Source: Dysgonomonas sp. 521
GTDB taxonomy: Bacteria; Bacteroidota; Bacteroidia; Bacteroidales; Dysgonomonadaceae
Assembly (NCBI RefSeq): GCF_010501055.1
Contig: NZ_QVMO01000037.1
Span: 1-37,640 of the forward strand
DNA: 37,640 nt
Reading direction: 5' to 3'
Part shown: one piece after another, positions 34,766-37,640 of the stretch
Position numbering within the stretch: position 1 is the stretch's first letter
How the letters are laid out: each line of letters opens with the position of its first letter
Notes under the pieces: generated by a model
Told to the model about the DNA's origin: nothing
Seen by the model: the letters and a program-made list of their open reading frames with translations, nothing else
Databases searched by the model: none
Translations under genes and position numbers: made by a program

Positions 34766-35659
34766 TTACTCGAAGTACTCTTGATACTCAGCAGGAAACT
34801 GCTTGATTTCCTTAATCTCTATATCTTTATAGAAGACTTCCCCCGCCTCGCTTTGCAACTGTATCTTACCTTCGGTAAGAGGCGCGGCTATACCATCTTT
34901 CAGGTACCTGAGATCGGAAAGTGCCATCACGACTTTGCCGTTAACGATATGCAGGCTTTTCCCCTCGAAGCAGATAAGTTCTATATCGTTCCACCCGCCT
35001 TTCGGCTTTTCTACAGTCCCGCTGGCAGCACAATAAAATCCGTCAGGTAAACCGCTTCCCAGACGAATCACAGGCTGGCTGTTGTCAAAGACCACCTTCG
35101 ATGAATCTTTACGTGCACGCACGTCCATTTGCGTAGCCCCTATACACCAGTAGTCGCCGCTGCTGCCTTCTTCACTCGTTTCTATCAGTTGAAACTCATG
35201 GCTTGTCATCCATGTACGCCAATAGTCAACACCGCATTCTCCCTGCGAGTGGTAGAGAATACCGGAATCAAGCGCTTTGTTTAAACGTGGTTCCCATTTT
35301 TTATCTCCCCACTTCATCTTTAGCCTGAAATGATAGTTCTTATAGCTCTCCTTTGTGAACACGCAGCCATAGACTTCACCGCTTACCTTCAATACAGGGG
35401 TGCCGTCTTCCTCTATCATGGTGAACACATTCTTATAGTTGTTATAATAACCGACAGGCTGGATAGTGTCGCCATTCGCGTTTTTTGGAATGCTGCCGTC
35501 GTAGCCATCCTTCATTTCGTAGCTGAGATACATTTCCCATTTCGACAGGTCATTGTCGAGCAGTGAAACCCAGCCTTCTTCTTTTTGTTGTTTGGGATTA
35601 CAGGCAAAGAACAAGAGTGTGACCAAAAGGCAGGAAAATACCGACAATATATTTTTCAT
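34766..35659 (-). CDS. DUF1080 family lipoprotein (3-keto-disaccharide hydrolase-like)
   Basis: A 297-residue lipoprotein. The signal MKNILSVFSCLLVTLLFFAC ends in lipobox LFFAC, with lipidated Cys20. The mature protein is a single DUF1080 jellyroll (about 30-295) with GWVSLLDNDLSKWEM, SGILYHSQGECGVDYW and a late GKIQLQSEAGEVFYKDIEI strand. Characterised members hydrolyse 3-keto-disaccharides or act on glycans, and the family is widespread in Bacteroidota. The substrate is unknown. A TATATTTG box at 35699-35692 gives a leader of about 25 bases. It is convergent with the zinc-ribbon gene. Confidence 0.9.
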   Translation of the reverse strand: MKNILSVFSCLLVTLLFFACNPKQQKEEGWVSLLDNDLSKWEMYLSYEMKDGYDGSIPKNANGDTIQPVGYYNNYKNVFTMIEEDGTPVLKVSGEVYGCVFTKESYKNYHFRLKMKWGDKKWEPRLNKALDSGILYHSQGECGVDYWRTWMTSHEFQLIETSEEGSSGDYWCIGATQMDVRARKDSSKVVFDNSQPVIRLGSGLPDGFYCAASGTVEKPKGGWNDIELICFEGKSLHIVNGKVVMALSDLRYLKDGIAAPLTEGKIQLQSEAGEVFYKDIEIKEIKQFPAEYQEYFE

Positions 35660-35691
35660 AATAAGTGCGATAAAGTGAATAATTCAGTATT

Positions 35692-35699
35692 CAAATATA
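35692..35699 (-). promoter_or_regulatory. Promoter -7 box of the DUF1080 gene (TATATTTG)
   Basis: An exact TAnnTTTG match on the minus strand, 33 bases before the start codon. Confidence 0.65.
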
Positions 35700-35752
35700 T
35701 GGAATTTATTTTTCAATTATAGAAGCTGTCTTGACTTTTCGATTTTGATAAT

Positions 35753-35823
35753 GTCCCGAAGGGACTAAACATGGATAACCACGGGTAAAACCCGTGGTTA
35801 TCCACCTTCAGTCCCTTCGGGAC
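35753..35823. repeat. 71-bp REP-like double palindrome
   Basis: GTCCCGAAGGGAC, then TAAACATGGATAACCACGGG-TAAAA-CCCGTGG-TTATCC, then GTCCCTTCGGGAC: two hairpins inside an inverted frame. The left half recurs inverted at 30096-30140 almost unchanged. It lies upstream of the DUF1080 promoter. Confidence 0.85.
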
Positions 35824-36131
35824 AATAAGTTACTGTGCTTTTTAACCCTTGATTCGCATACATGACAAAAACATTGAAATTGGCTTGAAAAACCTGGTTT
35901 TATAACCAAAGATTATCAACCCAATGTCATCAACTTAAGGATTATGGGATCAAAGATCAGGGCTGAAATAATAAAGGCTTTCAGCCTTAACTTGAAGACG
36001 TTGGGTCATCGGCCTGTGGAAATTGCAATGCTTAAAATCACAACCGGGCGTATGCAATACGCCTCTACATGAGCCTGAAAACAGCTTTATAAATTTTGAT
36101 TTGCCCCAGATAATAAAGTAAGAGTCCGTGC
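35824..36131. other. Noncoding region with an imperfect inverted repeat
   Basis: AACCCAATGTCATCAACTTAAGG (35918-35940) is inverted at 35985-36007 with four mismatches around a 44-base interval. A nested GGCTGAAA/TTTCAGCC pair lies in that interval. A further palindrome, GGGCGTATGCAATACGCC, lies near 36044. There are no genes; the tail contains nothing else I recognise. Confidence 0.65.
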
Positions 36132-37262
36132 TTACTTCTTTGAGTCAACCAACTCTTCCATCTTCTTAGGTAATGTGAAAATGGGGAAGTCTCTTTCTAT
36201 TATACTGCCCGTAGGAGATATGAGTATATTGTAAGGCATCTGGCGGATATAGTAGGTCTCAAAAGCTTTTGCCGACCATCCCCCCTCAACCGGAATGATT
36301 GTCCATTTCACAGAATCGGTTATATTACCGGAAATAGGAACTTCTTCGATATCTTTGACGATGGTAACGAATTCAATATTCCTTTTTTCTTTTTTCAGGT
36401 CATTGTATGTGCTTACCGCGTCTTTTTTCTCAAAACGGCATACCTCGCATGTAGTGGACGCAAAGGTCAATAAAAGATATTTACCTCTGAAATCGGTTAA
36501 CTGTACCTTCTTGCCTTTCATGTCTTTTAGGGTAAGATTTGGGGCAAGTACGCCTACCGAGGATCTTTTCACTCTGTCTCTAAAGAGTTTTAGGTCTGCC
36601 GTCAGCTGGAAATCAGCGGCTTTTCCTTTTAGTAGTGCCAGATTTTCATCGAGCCGGGGAATCGATGTTTCATCCTTGAAGAATGTGTTGATGAGCATGA
36701 CGCTTGCAATCTTATCCGGATTGGACTTTATATAGTTTGCGGCAATGTTCGATAATTCGAAGTTGATATTCTTGAGCTCTACCACATAGTCTTTTACTTT
36801 TACGGTGTCATTTCCCGGTTTTTTCCGGTCTGCCGCTATAAGTATATCCGCGCGTGTTTTAAGCAGGTCTTTATTCTGGTTTTTGAAAGTTGTCAGGTCG
36901 TCATTTATCTCTCCGCCCTTTACATTTATGAGATCGGGATAGAGCGCGTCCCCTTTGAGCTCCACATCCCAGCTTTTATTGACGAGGATATAGGTGCTTT
37001 TTGTGTTTTGATTGAAGTATAGGGACATCTCGGTAAGTGTATCTACATTTCCCTTAAAGGAAAATTCTCCTTTTGCATTGACCGGAATGGTGTCGATTAC
37101 GATTGAATCTCCGTATTCATGCGACATCAGGAAATAGCTTCCGGTCAGATTTTCTAATTTTCCCGAAATCTCATACATGTCGGACCTCTTGCCGCATGAC
37201 GCAAATAGGGCGATGCAGAATATAATGATAGCTGTGTAGCGCGATATGTTAGATATTGACAT
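36132..37262 (-). CDS. DUF4369/TlpA-like thioredoxin-fold lipoprotein
   Basis: A 376-residue lipoprotein. The signal MSISNISRYTAIIIFCIALFASC ends at lipobox LFASC with Cys23. A DUF4369 domain (about 28-120) comes first, a helical middle next, and a C-terminal TlpA/AhpC-TSA thioredoxin fold (about 235-376) with active-site C272-E-V-C275 in TFASTTCEVCRFEKK. It would act as a periplasmic thiol-disulfide oxidoreductase, perhaps in cytochrome maturation or redox repair. The cis-Pro segment is IRQMPYNILI. I start at 37262; a longer reading from 37322 would overlap the promoter box at 37319-37312. Confidence 0.9.
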   Translation of the reverse strand: MSISNISRYTAIIIFCIALFASCGKRSDMYEISGKLENLTGSYFLMSHEYGDSIVIDTIPVNAKGEFSFKGNVDTLTEMSLYFNQNTKSTYILVNKSWDVELKGDALYPDLINVKGGEINDDLTTFKNQNKDLLKTRADILIAADRKKPGNDTVKVKDYVVELKNINFELSNIAANYIKSNPDKIASVMLINTFFKDETSIPRLDENLALLKGKAADFQLTADLKLFRDRVKRSSVGVLAPNLTLKDMKGKKVQLTDFRGKYLLLTFASTTCEVCRFEKKDAVSTYNDLKKEKRNIEFVTIVKDIEEVPISGNITDSVKWTIIPVEGGWSAKAFETYYIRQMPYNILISPTGSIIERDFPIFTLPKKMEELVDSKK

Positions 37263-37311
37263 TTTTCCTAATTTTGAATATTTACCTAATTCTTCCTCTA
37301 ATACTAACGTA

Positions 37312-37319
37312 CAAATATA
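37312..37319 (-). promoter_or_regulatory. Promoter -7 box of the TlpA-like gene (TATATTTG)
   Basis: An exact TAnnTTTG match on the minus strand 50 bases before the start codon at 37262. It supports that start over the one at 37322. Confidence 0.6.
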
Positions 37320-37529
37320 CATATTTATTGTTAGAACGTTTAAAAAAACAAAATTGTTTTAAAAATGATTAAATCTTTGGGTTTTCAAATCTGGTAATGC
37401 TTTTTTGTCAATGTTATATTTTCCCATTACCTGACTATTGGACAAAGAAAAATATATAAATTAACAATACTGTCCTAAATAAAAATAGCATTTCCAAATG
37501 CCGGCCTGCAAATATGTTCAGGCGATAGT

Positions 37530-37640
37530 TCAGCTATATTCTGGAAAAAGTACCCCCTGCCGATATTCGGGAGCTGGTTCAGGAGGTTCAAGGAATGGAT
37601 TGTCGAGCCAGTACTGCAAATCTATCTTTACGTACAGATT
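37530..37640 (-). CDS. C-terminal end of an unknown protein (partial)
   Basis: On the minus strand the last 111 bases of the window read as 36 codons and a TGA stop (37532-37530). The peptide includes VKIDLQYWLDNPFLEPPEP and ends in FPEYS. The composition, Pro-rich and aromatic without breaks, looks coding rather than random. The gene continues beyond the window and I do not recognise it. The gap to 37319 (37323-37529) is AT-rich with nothing else seen. Confidence 0.5.
   Translation of the reverse strand, partial: NLYVKIDLQYWLDNPFLEPPEPAPEYRQGVLFPEYS

Overview
The window looks like chromosomal DNA of a Bacteroidota bacterium, most likely order Bacteroidales and perhaps near Dysgonomonas or Parabacteroides. 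Four things point there. Many genes lie 15-50 bases downstream of a TAnnTTTG -7 box, the Bacteroidota promoter signature, and lack a clear Shine-Dalgarno site. The protein families are typical of the phylum: a Bacteroidota-type LptD, a DUF4369/TlpA lipoprotein, a DUF1080 lipoprotein, an M64 peptidase and a lysophospholipid-acyltransferase-like protein. The ATGA and TAATG gene overlaps and short lipoboxes fit. The intergenic palindromic repeats are of a kind common in these genomes. The genus is inference.

Layout. Bases 1-430 hold a perfect 137-bp tandem duplication. RNase P RNA (rnpB, minus) fills 438-789 with its own promoter. From 812 to 6033 a minus-strand series runs pdxJ, tonB, DJ-1 family protein, dedA, ndh (NDH-2) and a GNAT protein with an unusual N-terminal extension. 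nadK (plus, 6301) is divergent from pdxJ. From 7173 to 10272 a minus-strand envelope group encodes a GtrA-like protein, a CDP-alcohol phosphatidyltransferase-like protein, an acyltransferase and a small lipoprotein. Bases 10273-11842 are about 1.5 kb of noncoding, repeat-rich DNA in front of metG. metG is followed by a PLP lyase whose active-site residues identify it as tyrosine phenol-lyase, then a nitroreductase (minus).

The plus-strand block 16360-24668 holds a HAD phosphatase and a zinc-ribbon methyltransferase. Next come a YfhO-family membrane protein, a HEAT/immunity-like small protein and a family-2 glycosyltransferase. This three-gene unit is bracketed by two copies of one short inverted-repeat element. 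The block ends with an XRE-cupin regulator and an acyl-CoA synthetase. Minus-strand TPR and M64 peptidase genes follow. LptD is divergent from M64, with a promoter visible for each. Then come purC, an orphan zeta-toxin-like kinase, ubiE/menG, an HD hydrolase (minus), a zinc-ribbon membrane protein, a DUF1080 lipoprotein (minus), a TlpA-like lipoprotein (minus) and the 3' end of an unknown minus-strand gene.

Most genes are housekeeping: NAD, PLP, purine and menaquinone metabolism, translation, the envelope and outer-membrane assembly. I found no prophage, integrase, CRISPR array, tRNA, intact insertion sequence or obvious defence island. The points most worth following up are the tyrosine phenol-lyase with a palindrome just downstream of its promoter, the MITE-like family whose ends sit on stop and start codons, a hairpin repeat with compensatory base changes between copies, the terminator directly before ndh, and several unusual small or fused proteins.
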